Notes: generated from the letters alone by a model not told the origin. A stretch of DNA of 64,000 bases from Marinobacter nitratireducens (GCF_000708045.1 NZ_ANIE01000006.1:248001-312000), one strand, 5' to 3'. Numbered from the stretch's first letter, positions 17,320-25,965 are shown. Translations and numbers: made by a program.

Positions 17320-18417
17320 TCAAGATTCGGCGTCTGGATCTTGAGGGCCGGATTCCGGACGCTGAACGCGATGGTCCTCATGACCGAACTCGCGGATAAA
17401 AATGCCCCAGAAGGCCATAAACAGGGCAGCCACCAGCGGCCCCATGACAAACCCATTGACACCAAACATCACAATACCGCCCAGGGTGGACAACAGGACG
17501 ATGTAATCGGGCAACTTGGTATCACGACCGACCAGAACCGGCCGGAGCAGGTTGTCAGCCAGCCCGATAACCACAACACCAAACACCGTCAGCACGCCGG
17601 CTTCTATGACATCCCCCACCGCAGCCAGGTATATGGCCGCCGGTACCCAGACCAGCGCAGCGCCCACTGCGGGCAACAGGGACACGATGGCCATGACGAC
17701 CCCCCAGAGCAACGCACCGGTAATCCCCAGAATCCAGAAGATCAGGCCGCCCAGTGCGCCCTGGATAATGGCAATGAGCAGATTGCCCTTTACCGTTGCG
17801 CGAGTCACTTCGGCAAATTTCGCAAACAGCAGTCGCTCCCTCTCATCGCCAAGGGGCAACGCCTTGATCAACAAATCCACCAGCTTGCTGCCATCTCGTA
17901 GCAGGAAAAACGCCAGGTAAACCATCAGGGCAAGCCCCAGAAAAAACTGGAAGGTGTTCTGACCAACGCCAACGGCTTTTTTGGCGAGGAACTGACTGCC
18001 TCCCACAAAGAAACTCACCGCCTTGTCGCGGAGTTCGGCAAAGTTAATATCAAACTGGGAAAGGAACGACTGGATGGCAGGAAAAGACTGGTTGACCCGA
18101 TCAATGTACTCCCCAGGCCTAAGCTCCCCATCCTGAATCTGCTGGTACAGTGCAACGCCCTCGGCAATCAGCGATGTCACCAGTATCAAAACCGGAACCA
18201 CGACAATCACCATGCAGATGAACAGGGTAATCAGAGCGTTGATGTTCGGCCGCTCCCCAAGCTTACGCACCAGCAGCTGTTGCACCGGATGAAAGATAAG
18301 TGCAATGGCAACAGCCCAGAAAATCGGGCCAAAAAATGGCTTCATGAGCAAAATAAACGCCAGCGAAACCCCGACCAGCATTGCAAGAAAAGTCCGTGTT
18401 TCAAGTTTTGCGTACAT
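17320..18417 (-). CDS. AI-2E family transporter (PerM-like permease)
   Basis: A 365-aa integral membrane protein of the AI-2E/PerM/TqsA family, with about eight predicted helices. Signatures include the paired N-terminal helices MLVGVSLAFILLMKPFFGPIFW and the C-terminal block LADNLLRPVLVGRDTKLPDYIVLLS followed by GGIVMFGVNGFVMGP. Members export diverse substrates (autoinducer-2 or Na+/H+ in some studied cases), so the substrate cannot be assigned. The ATG at 18417 (MYAKLETRTF) is preferred over the one at 18435, which would add seven poorly conserved residues. It is monocistronic and diverges from the next small gene. Confidence 0.88.
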   Translation of the reverse strand: MYAKLETRTFLAMLVGVSLAFILLMKPFFGPIFWAVAIALIFHPVQQLLVRKLGERPNINALITLFICMVIVVVPVLILVTSLIAEGVALYQQIQDGELRPGEYIDRVNQSFPAIQSFLSQFDINFAELRDKAVSFFVGGSQFLAKKAVGVGQNTFQFFLGLALMVYLAFFLLRDGSKLVDLLIKALPLGDERERLLFAKFAEVTRATVKGNLLIAIIQGALGGLIFWILGITGALLWGVVMAIVSLLPAVGAALVWVPAAIYLAAVGDVIEAGVLTVFGVVVIGLADNLLRPVLVGRDTKLPDYIVLLSTLGGIVMFGVNGFVMGPLVAALFMAFWGIFIREFGHEDHRVQRPESGPQDPDAES

Positions 18418-18480
18418 AAGATCCCGACAGTTCAAACAGAGAGGCTGCTAGCCTAACACGACGACATGGCCTCTGTAGCC

Positions 18481-18509
18481 TTGTTCAGGTTATAGTGGTG
18501 GGTTATTGA
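18481..18509 (+). promoter_or_regulatory. Candidate promoter for the 112-aa orphan gene
   Basis: TTGTTC (18481-18486) and TATTGA (18504-18509) are separated by 17 bases on the + strand, about 30 bases before the small gene at 18540. Only moderate matches to the sigma-70 consensus, so tentative. Confidence 0.3.
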
Positions 18510-18539
18510 TCAGCGATAAACTAGGTCACACGTACGCAA

Positions 18540-18878
18540 GTGGAAACCTTTACCGAAGACACAGCGCTCGACGCAGCCATTGAATTACAAAAGGTTCTGG
18601 CTGCCCGCACCCATCGGCGCAAAGTCATGGGGCAGGACGTACTTGTGCCAGGCCAACTCGGTGAGGCATTGCAATTGCCTCGAACCATCAATCGCTTGCG
18701 GAGCAAACAACAGAGGCTCCGTGATCTCGGCCTGGAGGACTTCCAGGAGCTCTGGCCAACACTTTCACCGAGGACCCGGGAACGGGTTCTCGATGCCATT
18801 GGATGGTATGACCCGAAAGAACTCGACTGGGATGACAAACGCTCAAACCGTCGTCCAGTGGTCGATCCGGATCAATAG
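18540..18878 (+). CDS. Small hypothetical protein, Arg/Leu-rich
   Basis: I do not recognise this family. The frame encodes 112 aa from a GTG at 18540, with an in-frame ATG further in (MGQDVLVPGQ, residue 30). It is predominantly alpha-helical and charged (HRRKVMGQD, INRLRSKQQRLRDLGL, SPRTRERVLDAIGWYD), and its C-terminus is hydrophilic. There is no signal peptide, membrane helix or Cys motif. The start codon is uncertain because no convincing ribosome site precedes the GTG. It stands alone between the divergent permease gene and the Cys-rich gene. A 105-aa open frame on the other strand is its shadow. Confidence 0.55.
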   Translation: METFTEDTALDAAIELQKVLAARTHRRKVMGQDVLVPGQLGEALQLPRTINRLRSKQQRLRDLGLEDFQELWPTLSPRTRERVLDAIGWYDPKELDWDDKRSNRRPVVDPDQ

Positions 18879-18902
18879 TCCGTATAGGGAACTGTCCCGA
18901 CT

Positions 18903-18930
18903 TTGAATTGTCATAGTCGGCCCTTATGTT
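18903..18930 (+). promoter_or_regulatory. Candidate promoter for the Cys-rich small gene
   Basis: TTGAAT (18903-18908) and TATGTT (18925-18930) lie 16 bases apart, about 20 bases before the start codon at 18952. That geometry would give a very short leader. Confidence 0.35.
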
Positions 18931-18951
18931 GGATCAACAAGGAGGATGCTT

Positions 18952-19206
18952 ATGACCAAGACCCAACAACAATACTACGTCGCCCAATTGGCTGAAGGCA
19001 GTGCCGTACCAACACTGCTGTGTGGGCATTGCCAGTCAATTCTCTCGAGAACCCGGATTTTCCGTAATACCGGTGACCAACATCAGGACATCGAATGTCA
19101 GACCATCGGTCTCTGCTCTGCCGACGACTGCGGTGCCGTCAATTGCTGCGATAATGCCATGTCACGCATTGAAAACCCCGAAAGACTGTTCGAAATCGCG
19201 TCCTGA
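18952..19206 (+). CDS. Small cysteine-rich hypothetical protein
   Basis: An 84-aa protein of unrecognised family. A strong Shine-Dalgarno sequence (AAGGAGGA) sits 6 bases before the ATG at 18952, which is better placed than the ATG at 18946 inside that sequence. Seven cysteines are concentrated in the central part: C24-x2-C27 in LLCGHCQS, then C49, C55, C60 and the pair C65-C66 in a GLCSADDCGAVNCCDNA stretch. This spacing suggests metal binding or disulfides; with no signal peptide, a cytoplasmic zinc or iron site is more likely (inference). It stands alone between the 112-aa orphan and the dehalogenase homologue. Confidence 0.65.
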   Translation: MTKTQQQYYVAQLAEGSAVPTLLCGHCQSILSRTRIFRNTGDQHQDIECQTIGLCSADDCGAVNCCDNAMSRIENPERLFEIAS

Positions 19207-19343
19207 TTCAAAGCGACTACGCTCTGTTACGCAACTCAAACACAGCAGATTTCCATCTGATTTATCCTGACACTTGACGATTGCATCAGGGGAACACTCT
19301 TCCCCGACAATCACGCAACCAATCAGTCAGGACAGTCGATGGC

Positions 19344-20243
19344 ATGCGTATTCTGAGAACCGATGAAGCCCGCTTTACCGGTCTACCGGATTACCCCTTT
19401 GCACCCAATTATCTGGACGTTGCCCCCAACCTGAGGATGCATTACGTGGACGAGGGGCCAGCAACGGGTACTCCGGTGCTCATGCTGCATGGCGAGCCCT
19501 CCTGGTCCTATCTATACCGGCATATGATCCCGCTCGTCAGCCAGGCAGGTTACCGTGTTCTGGCTCCCGATCTCATCGGCTTCGGAAAATCCGACAAGCC
19601 AGCCTCCGTCGACGACTACAGCTATGATCGTCATTTGACCTGGCTGGCACACTGGCTGGAGACGTTGGATCTGCGCAACATCACGCTGGTTTGCCAGAAC
19701 TGGGGATCCCTGCTGGGGCTCCGTCTGGCCGCAGAGCACCCCCAACGTTTCAGTCGGATTATCGTCGGTAACGGAATGCTTCCCACGGGTGAGACACGGG
19801 TTCCAACCGTCTTCTCGTTATGGAAGGCCTTCGCCACTCATAGCCCCTGGTTTCCGGTCGGCCGCATCGTTCAGATCGGCACCGAGCGAACGTTATCCAA
19901 AGCCGAGCTCGCGGCCTACGAAGCGCCGTTCCCGACCGCCGAATACAAAGCAGGAGCCCGGGCCTTTCCAAAGTTGGTTCCGGTCTCTCCGGAAGATCCG
20001 GCAAGCGAGGCCAACAAAGCGGCATGGCGGGTTCTTGAAAAGTGGAGAAAGCCTTTCATCACCTGCTTCAGTGCCGGGGACCCGATTACCCGTGGTGGTG
20101 ATCGCTATATGCAAAGGCGCATTCCCGGAGCTCATGGCCAACCGCACATTACGTTACGTGGAGGCCACTTCCTTCAGGAAGATTCGCCCGAGGCATTTGC
20201 CCGAACCATTATTGATGCCCTGAAAACAGAAATGGCGGCCTGA
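19344..20243 (+). CDS. Haloalkane dehalogenase-like alpha/beta hydrolase with Asn at nucleophile position
   Basis: The 299-aa protein is a clear relative of subfamily I haloalkane dehalogenases, which hydrolyse carbon-halogen bonds through an Asp nucleophile. Conserved parts are HGEPSWSYLYRHMIP (oxyanion/halide region, residues 49-63), Trp120 after the nucleophile, an Asp in FSAGDPITRG (246) and the catalytic His in GGHFLQED (275). The nucleophile elbow, normally V-x-Q-D-W-G, reads VCQNWGS, so residue 119 is Asn (codon AAC at 19698-19700). Asn cannot form the usual alkyl-enzyme ester, so the protein as read should be inactive or have another role. The start at 19344 (MRILRTDEARF) is fixed by homology and has AGGACA upstream. 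Gene is monocistronic. Confidence 0.88.
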   Translation: MRILRTDEARFTGLPDYPFAPNYLDVAPNLRMHYVDEGPATGTPVLMLHGEPSWSYLYRHMIPLVSQAGYRVLAPDLIGFGKSDKPASVDDYSYDRHLTWLAHWLETLDLRNITLVCQNWGSLLGLRLAAEHPQRFSRIIVGNGMLPTGETRVPTVFSLWKAFATHSPWFPVGRIVQIGTERTLSKAELAAYEAPFPTAEYKAGARAFPKLVPVSPEDPASEANKAAWRVLEKWRKPFITCFSAGDPITRGGDRYMQRRIPGAHGQPHITLRGGHFLQEDSPEAFARTIIDALKTEMAA

Positions 20244-20260
20244 AGGCCGCCATTTCGTTT
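20231..20260. terminator. Bidirectional terminator between dehalogenase homologue and thioesterase
   Basis: A perfect 10-bp inverted repeat, AATGGCGGCC (20231-20240) and GGCCGCCATT (20245-20254), has a 4-base loop that contains the dehalogenase TGA stop. T-rich sequence follows on the + strand, and the two genes converge here, so the hairpin probably serves both. The last hydrolase codons form one arm. Confidence 0.75.
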
Positions 20261-20275
20261 CGGACCTGATCACCC

Positions 20276-21064
20276 CTATCCGAATACAGTCACGGTCTGC
20301 CGGCTCAGTGCCACCAGCTCACCACTGGCCGTCCAGATACCCGCTTGGGTATGCCCATACCCGGCGCCAGCCTGATCAATCGATGCCCTGTAAAGTAGCC
20401 AGTCCCCCGGCTCCAGCTTCGGCCTTGGGTGCACGATATCCAGAGCCCAGCTCAGAGAACTGGCTGGCGCACGGTCTTTAAGGTGCGGCAGGACTGCCGG
20501 AGGCCAGGCATCAATCAGGGCTACGATATGAGAATCGGTGAACGCTTCCGGCACCTCACGAAACTGCATCCAGCCCCCCATCTCGCGCCCCCCTTTACCA
20601 CTGAAGGGAAAGTGGCCAAAGGCCCAACGCATTTCAATATGCTGGGTAAACTCCGGTGTCATTCCCTTGATGTAAGGCAGCTCCTGACAGACCTCAACCG
20701 CTTGTGCCTCGGGGGCCGGCAGGGGGTCAACCATAACCGCTGACTCGCGATCACCACCAAAACTTCCGAGACACACCAGCCGGGGCTCCCCATTCTGGAT
20801 AATTCGCCCCTGCACCTGACTGACGGCCTTACCCTCCCGTAGAATCTCGGCTTCAAGCGTCGCCGGAACGTCCGGCTCAACTGGGCCGACAAACGAAACC
20901 TGCAGGGAGCGCATGGGCCTGCCAGGCGCGACGAGAGCGGCCATTTTCTCGAACGCGAGGCCAGCCACCAGCCCACCAAAGCTGGCACGCCCCTGCCCCC
21001 ATGTACCTGGAATGTTAACCGGCTCGCCTGACCGCACTACGGACAACAACTGATCGAAGGTCAT
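20276..21064 (-). CDS. Acyl-CoA thioesterase-like (double hotdog) protein
   Basis: A 262-aa protein resembling TesB-type double-hotdog thioesterases, which hydrolyse acyl-CoA to free acid and CoA. Supporting segments are WGQGRASFGGLVAGLAFEKM (hotdog helix), LQVSFVGPVEPD, SLSWALDIVHPRP and the closing TASGELVALSRQTVTVFG, with two hotdog halves at about 1-120 and 140-262. The conserved Asp of the second half may be the one in SWALDIV. Substrate chain length cannot be predicted. It is transcribed leftward, diverging from the DEAD-box gene, and shares a terminator with the dehalogenase homologue. Confidence 0.82.
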   Translation of the reverse strand: MTFDQLLSVVRSGEPVNIPGTWGQGRASFGGLVAGLAFEKMAALVAPGRPMRSLQVSFVGPVEPDVPATLEAEILREGKAVSQVQGRIIQNGEPRLVCLGSFGGDRESAVMVDPLPAPEAQAVEVCQELPYIKGMTPEFTQHIEMRWAFGHFPFSGKGGREMGGWMQFREVPEAFTDSHIVALIDAWPPAVLPHLKDRAPASSLSWALDIVHPRPKLEPGDWLLYRASIDQAGAGYGHTQAGIWTASGELVALSRQTVTVFG

Positions 21065-21198
21065 CTCTGATTTCCTGTTAGCAACCTATGCGAAACACCA
21101 AAGCCTGCCCCAGAAATCCCGACAGTGCAATTCTGATTCACCGGCAACTACCTACAGCACTGACTGGATTTTGCATATTAAAGCAGCAATAAAATGGC

Positions 21199-21204
21199 TA
21201 TAAT
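21199..21204 (+). promoter_or_regulatory. Consensus -10 box upstream of the DEAD-box helicase gene
   Basis: A perfect TATAAT at 21199-21204 lies 56 bases before the helicase ATG. The nearest TTG-type hexamer (TTGCAT, 21171-21176) is 22 bases away, which is too far for a normal spacer, so the -35 element is uncertain. The remaining intergenic sequence (21065-21198) shows no other clear signal. Confidence 0.45.
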
Positions 21205-21260
21205 ACCCGTTATCACGCATTGCCTGGCAGTGCATTACCCCCCGAATTCCGAGTGAATCA

Positions 21261-22775
21261 ATGTCAGAACTTTCCTTTGCCGAGCTGGGGCTGGATTCGT
21301 CCGTCCTGGAAGCCGTTACCGCGATTGGCTACGAAAAACCGTCCCCTATACAGGCCAAATCCATCCCCGCACTGCTGGATGGCAACCACTTGCTGGGCGT
21401 TGCACAGACCGGTACCGGTAAAACAGCCGCTTTTGCCCTGCCCCTGCTGAGCCGGATAGACGCCTCTGCCCGCGAGCCCCAGATTCTGGTGCTTGCGCCC
21501 ACACGGGAACTGGCAATCCAGGTCGCTGAAGCTTTCACCAGTTACGCCGCAAAGTTCTCTCAGTTCCACGTTCTGCCCATCTACGGCGGTCAGGACTTCG
21601 GCCCACAGATCCGCGGCCTCAAACGCGGTGCTCAGGTCATTGTCGGCACCCCGGGCCGCATGCTGGATCACCTGCGCAAAGGCACACTGAAGCTCAACAA
21701 CCTGAAAGCACTGGTTCTTGATGAAGCCGATGAGATGTTGCGCATGGGCTTTATTGACGACGTGGAAGCCATCCTGGCGAAAACCCCGGAGAACTGCCAA
21801 CGTGCCCTGTTCTCGGCCACCATGCCTCCGCAAATCAAGAAGGTTGCCCAGACCTACCTTAAGGACGCCACCGAAGTCAAAATCGAGAGCGAGACCCGCA
21901 CGGTAGAGCGCATCTCCCAGTTTGTATTACCGGTTTACGCGGAACGCAAACTGGATGCCCTGACCCGCATCCTGGAAGTGGAACCGTTTGACGCGTCCAT
22001 CATCTTTGTGCGCACCAAGGCTGAAACGACCCTGCTGGCCGAAAAACTGTCTGCCCGCGGCCATGCCGTTGCTCCGCTGAATGGCGACCTGAACCAGCGC
22101 CAGCGGGAACAGACCGTTGAAGACCTGAAGCAGGGCAAAAAAGACATCGTGATCGCCACGGATGTTGCCGCTCGAGGCCTGGACGTTCCGAGAATCACCC
22201 ACGTCATTAACTACGACGTACCCTACGACACCGAAGCCTACATCCACCGGGTTGGCCGCACAGGCCGTGCAGGCCGGACCGGCAAAGCAATTCTTCTGGT
22301 TACCCCGCGCGAGCGCAGCTGGCTTCGGACCCTTGAGCGAGCTACCAATTCGCCGATGGAGCCGTACCAACTGCCCTCACCGGCCGACCTCCAGAAGCTC
22401 CGGGTGGAACAGTTCGAAACACAACTGATGGGATTTGCCGAGGATCGCAAGCTAGCCAAAGCGATGTCCCTTCTGGATGAGGTCGCTGAACGTAACGACA
22501 TGGACATGGCGATGATCGCCGGCGCCCTGGCTTGCTGGCTTGAAACGGCTCAGCCGGGATCCCTGCCCCTGGAAACACCAGAGGCTCTGCCGGAACTCTC
22601 TACCCGTCCCAATCGGGATCGCCGTGGGCCTCCGGGCAAGAAAAATTTCCGCAAAGGCCCCCCCGGCAAGGGCGGGTTCAGGAAAGACGGAAAAGGAGGC
22701 CCCAGGAAGGGCCCGAAAGGTGGCCGTCCGGCCAATAAAGGCGGAAAGCCCCCCAGTAAGCGTCCGGCCCGCTAA
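21261..22775 (+). CDS. DEAD-box ATP-dependent RNA helicase (DeaD/CsdA-like, short form)
   Basis: This cytoplasmic RNA helicase (504 aa) has every DEAD-box motif: the Q motif (GYEKPSPIQ), motif I AQTGTGKT, PTRELA, motif II DEAD in VLDEADEML, SAT, and the C-terminal HRVGRTGRAGR. After about residue 370 comes a helical segment resembling the DeaD dimerisation region. The protein then ends in a basic Gly/Pro/Lys/Arg tail (about 440-504) in place of the DbpA-type RNA-binding domain of E. coli DeaD. A role in cold-adapted ribosome assembly or RNA turnover is inferred. It overlaps the convergent folA by 4 bases. Confidence 0.92.
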   Translation: MSELSFAELGLDSSVLEAVTAIGYEKPSPIQAKSIPALLDGNHLLGVAQTGTGKTAAFALPLLSRIDASAREPQILVLAPTRELAIQVAEAFTSYAAKFSQFHVLPIYGGQDFGPQIRGLKRGAQVIVGTPGRMLDHLRKGTLKLNNLKALVLDEADEMLRMGFIDDVEAILAKTPENCQRALFSATMPPQIKKVAQTYLKDATEVKIESETRTVERISQFVLPVYAERKLDALTRILEVEPFDASIIFVRTKAETTLLAEKLSARGHAVAPLNGDLNQRQREQTVEDLKQGKKDIVIATDVAARGLDVPRITHVINYDVPYDTEAYIHRVGRTGRAGRTGKAILLVTPRERSWLRTLERATNSPMEPYQLPSPADLQKLRVEQFETQLMGFAEDRKLAKAMSLLDEVAERNDMDMAMIAGALACWLETAQPGSLPLETPEALPELSTRPNRDRRGPPGKKNFRKGPPGKGGFRKDGKGGPRKGPKGGRPANKGGKPPSKRPAR

Positions 22776-23287
22776 GCGGTGCCGGCACGCTGGTAAACGA
22801 CAAAGCTGTAGTCGTATGGATTATTATCGGACGCGGAGAAATCCTCCCGTCCGATTTCCTCCCACTCATCCCAGTTCACTTCCGGGAAATACGCATCCCC
22901 ATCCACTTCCGCGTGAACCTGGGTGATGTACATGCGATCCACAATTGGCAGGACCTCTGAGTAGATCTGCCCACCGCCGATCACCATCACCTCATCCCCA
23001 CCTTCCAGCTCGGCCTGAGCCTGGGCTTTGATTAACGCCTCGTCCAGGGACTTAGCTGCAACCGTGCCGGCTGGCGCATCCCATTCCGGATTGCGGGAAA
23101 TCACCACGTTCATACGGCCCGGCAAGGGGCGCCCGATGGAGTCCCAGGTTTTTCTGCCCATGATGATGGGTTTACCCATGGTGGCTTGCTTGAAATACCG
23201 CAGGTCTCCCGGGAGATACCATGGGAGCTTGTTGTTCCGACCGATGACCCGGTTCCGGGACATGGCTACGATCAGTGCTTTCCTCAT
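22772..23287 (-). CDS. folA: Dihydrofolate reductase
   Basis: FolA reduces dihydrofolate to tetrahydrofolate with NADPH and supplies the folate pool that thymidylate synthase oxidises. The 171-aa protein opens MRKALIVAMSRNRVIGRNNKLPWYLPGDLRYFK, including the substrate-binding acidic residue region. It keeps MGRKTWDSIGRPLPGR and the GGGQIYSEVL dinucleotide-binding segment. Length is typical. thyA lies upstream on the same strand, separated by 245 bases that hold an inverted-repeat element. Confidence 0.97.
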   Translation of the reverse strand: MRKALIVAMSRNRVIGRNNKLPWYLPGDLRYFKQATMGKPIIMGRKTWDSIGRPLPGRMNVVISRNPEWDAPAGTVAAKSLDEALIKAQAQAELEGGDEVMVIGGGQIYSEVLPIVDRMYITQVHAEVDGDAYFPEVNWDEWEEIGREDFSASDNNPYDYSFVVYQRAGTA

Positions 23288-23312
23288 TTCTAGGCCTTTA
23301 GCTCTGGAGTTG

Positions 23313-23423
23313 GCGAGAGGTGGGGCGCACTTTCAAAACCCGCTCCTTCGGCACGTCCATGTGACGCTTGAGCTTCGCCATCCATGGCTACGCACAGTTT
23401 TGAAAGTGCGCCCCACCCCTCGC
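23313..23423. repeat. Inverted-repeat intergenic element between thyA and folA
   Basis: Two 27-base arms, 23313-23339 and 23397-23423, are inverted copies with a single mismatch; the arm core is GGTGGGGCGCACTTTCAAAA. They flank a 57-base centre that contains CCATGG and short open frames but no plausible gene. The element fills nearly half of the 245-base gap, which otherwise (23424-23532) shows nothing recognisable. No T-run follows either arm, so it is not an ordinary terminator. Its size and structure suggest a MITE- or REP-like mobile or structured element; transposase is absent. Confidence 0.7.
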
Positions 23424-23532
23424 TAATAATCTTCTGCAGTCCGCTGCTCCAAAAGAGCTCCAGAGCCAACGAACACTCTCATCTTAGGCATTCGAACCCC
23501 TGCGTCACCTCTCCGCCCCCCGAACACTGAGA

Positions 23533-24372
23533 TCAAATAGCGATAGGCGCCTTGATCACAGGGTAAGGTTCATACCCTTCGAACTCGAAATCTTCCAGCT
23601 CGTACTCGAATATCGATGCCGGCTTACGCTGGATAACGAGTTTAGGCAAAGCCCTCGGCTCGCGCTTGAGCTGCTCGAACACGATGTCATCGGTGAGGTG
23701 GTTCTGGTACAGGTGGCAGTCGCCAAAGGTGTGAACAAACTCGCCCACATCCAGATCGCATTGCTGCGCAATCATGTGAGTCAACAATGCGTAGGATGCA
23801 ATATTGAAAGGCACGCCCAGAAACAGATCCGCGCTCCGCTGATACAGCTGACAGGAAAGTTTGCCATCCGCAACGTAGAACTGGAACAGGCAGTGGCAGG
23901 GCGCCAGGGCCATCCTACCATCCCTCACATTGTCCTGGGGGCTGATCGACTCGTCCGGCAACTCCGCAGGATTCCAGGCGGAAACGATAAGGCGACGGGA
24001 GTTCGGCTTGTTGCGGATCTGATCGACAACTTCTGAAATCTGATCAACCACTCGTCCGTCCTGGCACTGCCAGCTTCGCCACTGTTTGCCATAGATCGGC
24101 CCCAGGTCACCATCCTCCAGTGCCCATTCGTTCCAGATCGACACCTTGCGCTCTTTCAGCCAATTGTTATCGGTTGATCCTCGAAGGAACCATAGCAGTT
24201 CGTAAATAATACTTCGCAGGTGCACTTTCTTGGTGGTGACGAGGGGGAAGCCATCCTGCAGGTTGAAGCGAACCTGACGACCAAAGACCGATCGGGTGCC
24301 CACGCCCGTCCGGTCGCCTTTATCGAATCCGTTGTCGACAACGTCCCGCATCAGATCGAGATAGGCTTTCAT
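23533..24372 (-). CDS. thyA: Thymidylate synthase
   Basis: ThyA methylates dUMP to dTMP with methylene-tetrahydrofolate, giving dihydrofolate that FolA recycles. The 279-aa protein carries the catalytic Cys in [14 protein letters not shown], the dUMP-binding [26 protein letters not shown], and the C-terminal [11 protein letters not shown]. Compared with E. coli ThyA (264 aa) there is an insertion of about 14 residues just before MALAPCH, a variant I believe exists in other gammaproteobacteria. The start at 24372 ([10 protein letters not shown]) overlaps the lgt stop as ATGA; the frame open to 24459 is a shadow of lgt. Confidence 0.96.
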   Translation of the reverse strand: MKAYLDLMRDVVDNGFDKGDRTGVGTRSVFGRQVRFNLQDGFPLVTTKKVHLRSIIYELLWFLRGSTDNNWLKERKVSIWNEWALEDGDLGPIYGKQWRSWQCQDGRVVDQISEVVDQIRNKPNSRRLIVSAWNPAELPDESISPQDNVRDGRMALAPCHCLFQFYVADGKLSCQLYQRSADLFLGVPFNIASYALLTHMIAQQCDLDVGEFVHTFGDCHLYQNHLTDDIVFEQLKREPRALPKLVIQRKPASIFEYELEDFEFEGYEPYPVIKAPIAI

Positions 24373-25160
24373 GCCGCATTTCTCCGGTAAGCAATAAACA
24401 TAAGGGCCACGCCGGCCAGAATCATGGGGGCAGACAGCACCTGCCCCATGGTGAGCCAATCGAAAGCGAGGTATCCGAGCTGGGCATCAGGCTGACGAAC
24501 GAATTCCACCAAAAACCGGAAGATACCGTAGGCGATCAGGAACAAACCAGACACCGCCATGCGGGGCCGGGGTTTTGACGAGAACCACCACAGGATCGCA
24601 AACAGGGCCACGCCCTCAAGGGCAAACTGATAGAGCTGAGAGGGATGTCGTGCCAGCGCATCCGGAGCCTGGGGGAACACCATGGCCCACGGGACATCGG
24701 TTGGTTTGCCCCAAAGTTCACCGTTAATAAAGTTTCCGATACGCCCCGCGCCGAGCCCCACCGGTACCAGTGGGGCGACGAAGTCGGCAATGCGCCAGAA
24801 CCCGACATTGAGTTTGCGGCCATACCACCACATGGCAAACATGACACCGAGCAGGCCCCCGTGAAACGACATACCACCCTCCCATACCCGGAACAGCCAG
24901 AGCGGGTCGGCCAGGAAGGTACCAAAATTATAAAACACGACGTAGCCAAAACGGCCACCAAGAATCACGCCCAGGGCCAGATAGAAGAGCAAGTCTCCCA
25001 TCTGTTCCTCGGTAATCGGGGAACCCGGTTTTCGGGCCCGAACCCGCCCCAGCCACCAGCCGGCAACAAAGCCCACCAAATACGTGAGTCCATACCAGTG
25101 TATTTTCAGTGGCCCGACGGATATGGCCACGGGATCAATCTGCGGATGCTGCAGCATCAA
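24369..25160 (-). CDS. lgt: Phosphatidylglycerol--prolipoprotein diacylglyceryl transferase
   Basis: Lgt transfers diacylglycerol from phosphatidylglycerol to the lipobox Cys of prolipoproteins, the first maturation step for lipoproteins such as RlpA and LpoA in this window. The 263-aa protein has about seven membrane helices and the Lgt signature [16 protein letters not shown]. Other family blocks are [11 protein letters not shown] at the start, [11 protein letters not shown], and [13 protein letters not shown]. An ATG one codon in (25157) is equally possible. It overlaps thyA by 4 bases and follows the TauE gene with a gap of about 7 bases. Confidence 0.97.
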   Translation of the reverse strand: MMLQHPQIDPVAISVGPLKIHWYGLTYLVGFVAGWWLGRVRARKPGSPITEEQMGDLLFYLALGVILGGRFGYVVFYNFGTFLADPLWLFRVWEGGMSFHGGLLGVMFAMWWYGRKLNVGFWRIADFVAPLVPVGLGAGRIGNFINGELWGKPTDVPWAMVFPQAPDALARHPSQLYQFALEGVALFAILWWFSSKPRPRMAVSGLFLIAYGIFRFLVEFVRQPDAQLGYLAFDWLTMGQVLSAPMILAGVALMFIAYRRNAA

Positions 25161-25167
25161 TAACCTC

Positions 25168-25965
25168 TCAGCTCAAAAGGAAACGGAGTCCCACGATGAT
25201 CAGAATGATAGCGAATGTTCGTTTCAACACGATGGCGTCCAACCGGTGAGCTAATGCCGCGCCAACTTTGGCAAACGGAACGCTGGTCAGGATGATGCCC
25301 AGAAGTGCCGGGAGGTAGATAAAGCCCAGACTGTATTCGGGGAGGTTCGCGTGCCCCCAGCCAGTCCACATATTACCCAGAGCACCCGCAATGGCGATCG
25401 GAAGGCCGCAAGCCGCCGAGGTGGCCACCGCCTCCTGCATACGCACGTTACACCAGCTGAGATAAGGCACCGTGATGGTTCCGCCCCCGATTCCGAATAT
25501 GGCCGATGCCCAGCCGATGCCACCACCCGCAGCGGTGAGACCCGCACCCCCGGGCACATCGCGCCCCGGTTTCGGGTTGGCCCCGGTAATCATCTTCAAT
25601 GCCACCAGGATGGCAAATACACCGATGACCAGCTTCAGGGTCTGCCCGCTCATCAGCGACGCAGACCAGGCACCCAGCACCGCACCCACGACAATACCGA
25701 CCGTCATCGGCCGGAACAGTTCCCAGCGCACGGCACCGCGAGCGTTATGTGAACGAATCGAGCTGATCGACGTAAAGACAATGGTTGCCAGCGACGTTCC
25801 AACCGCGACGTGAGCCGCAACTTCCGGACTCACACCCTGCAGAGCGAAGCTGAAAATCAACACCGGGACAATAATCAGGCCACCGCCTATCCCGAACAGT
25901 CCAGCGACGGTGCCAGCCAGGGCGCCCAATGCCAGGTAGGAAGCAAATACGTAGATCAGTGTCAT
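25168..25965 (-). CDS. Sulfite exporter TauE/SafE family membrane protein
   Basis: A 265-aa integral membrane protein of the TauE/SafE (UPF0721) family, with about eight helices in two repeats, each marked by a Gly-rich block: [15 protein letters not shown] near residue 25 and [15 protein letters not shown] near 160. The family exports or takes up sulfite, sulfoacetate and related anions; the substrate here is unknown. The frame is open far upstream to 26391, but the ATG at 25965 ([10 protein letters not shown]) matches the family and the extra region is antisense to the NRDE gene. It is probably the first gene of a TauE-lgt-thyA operon. Confidence 0.88.
   Translation of the reverse strand: MTLIYVFASYLALGALAGTVAGLFGIGGGLIIVPVLIFSFALQGVSPEVAAHVAVGTSLATIVFTSISSIRSHNARGAVRWELFRPMTVGIVVGAVLGAWSASLMSGQTLKLVIGVFAILVALKMITGANPKPGRDVPGGAGLTAAGGGIGWASAIFGIGGGTITVPYLSWCNVRMQEAVATSAACGLPIAIAGALGNMWTGWGHANLPEYSLGFIYLPALLGIILTSVPFAKVGAALAHRLDAIVLKRTFAIILIIVGLRFLLS

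Noticed and set aside
23028..23426. 132-codon + strand frame ending in the inverted-repeat element
   Set aside because: Covers the start of folA in antisense and then the repeat; the apparent protein is a by-product of both.
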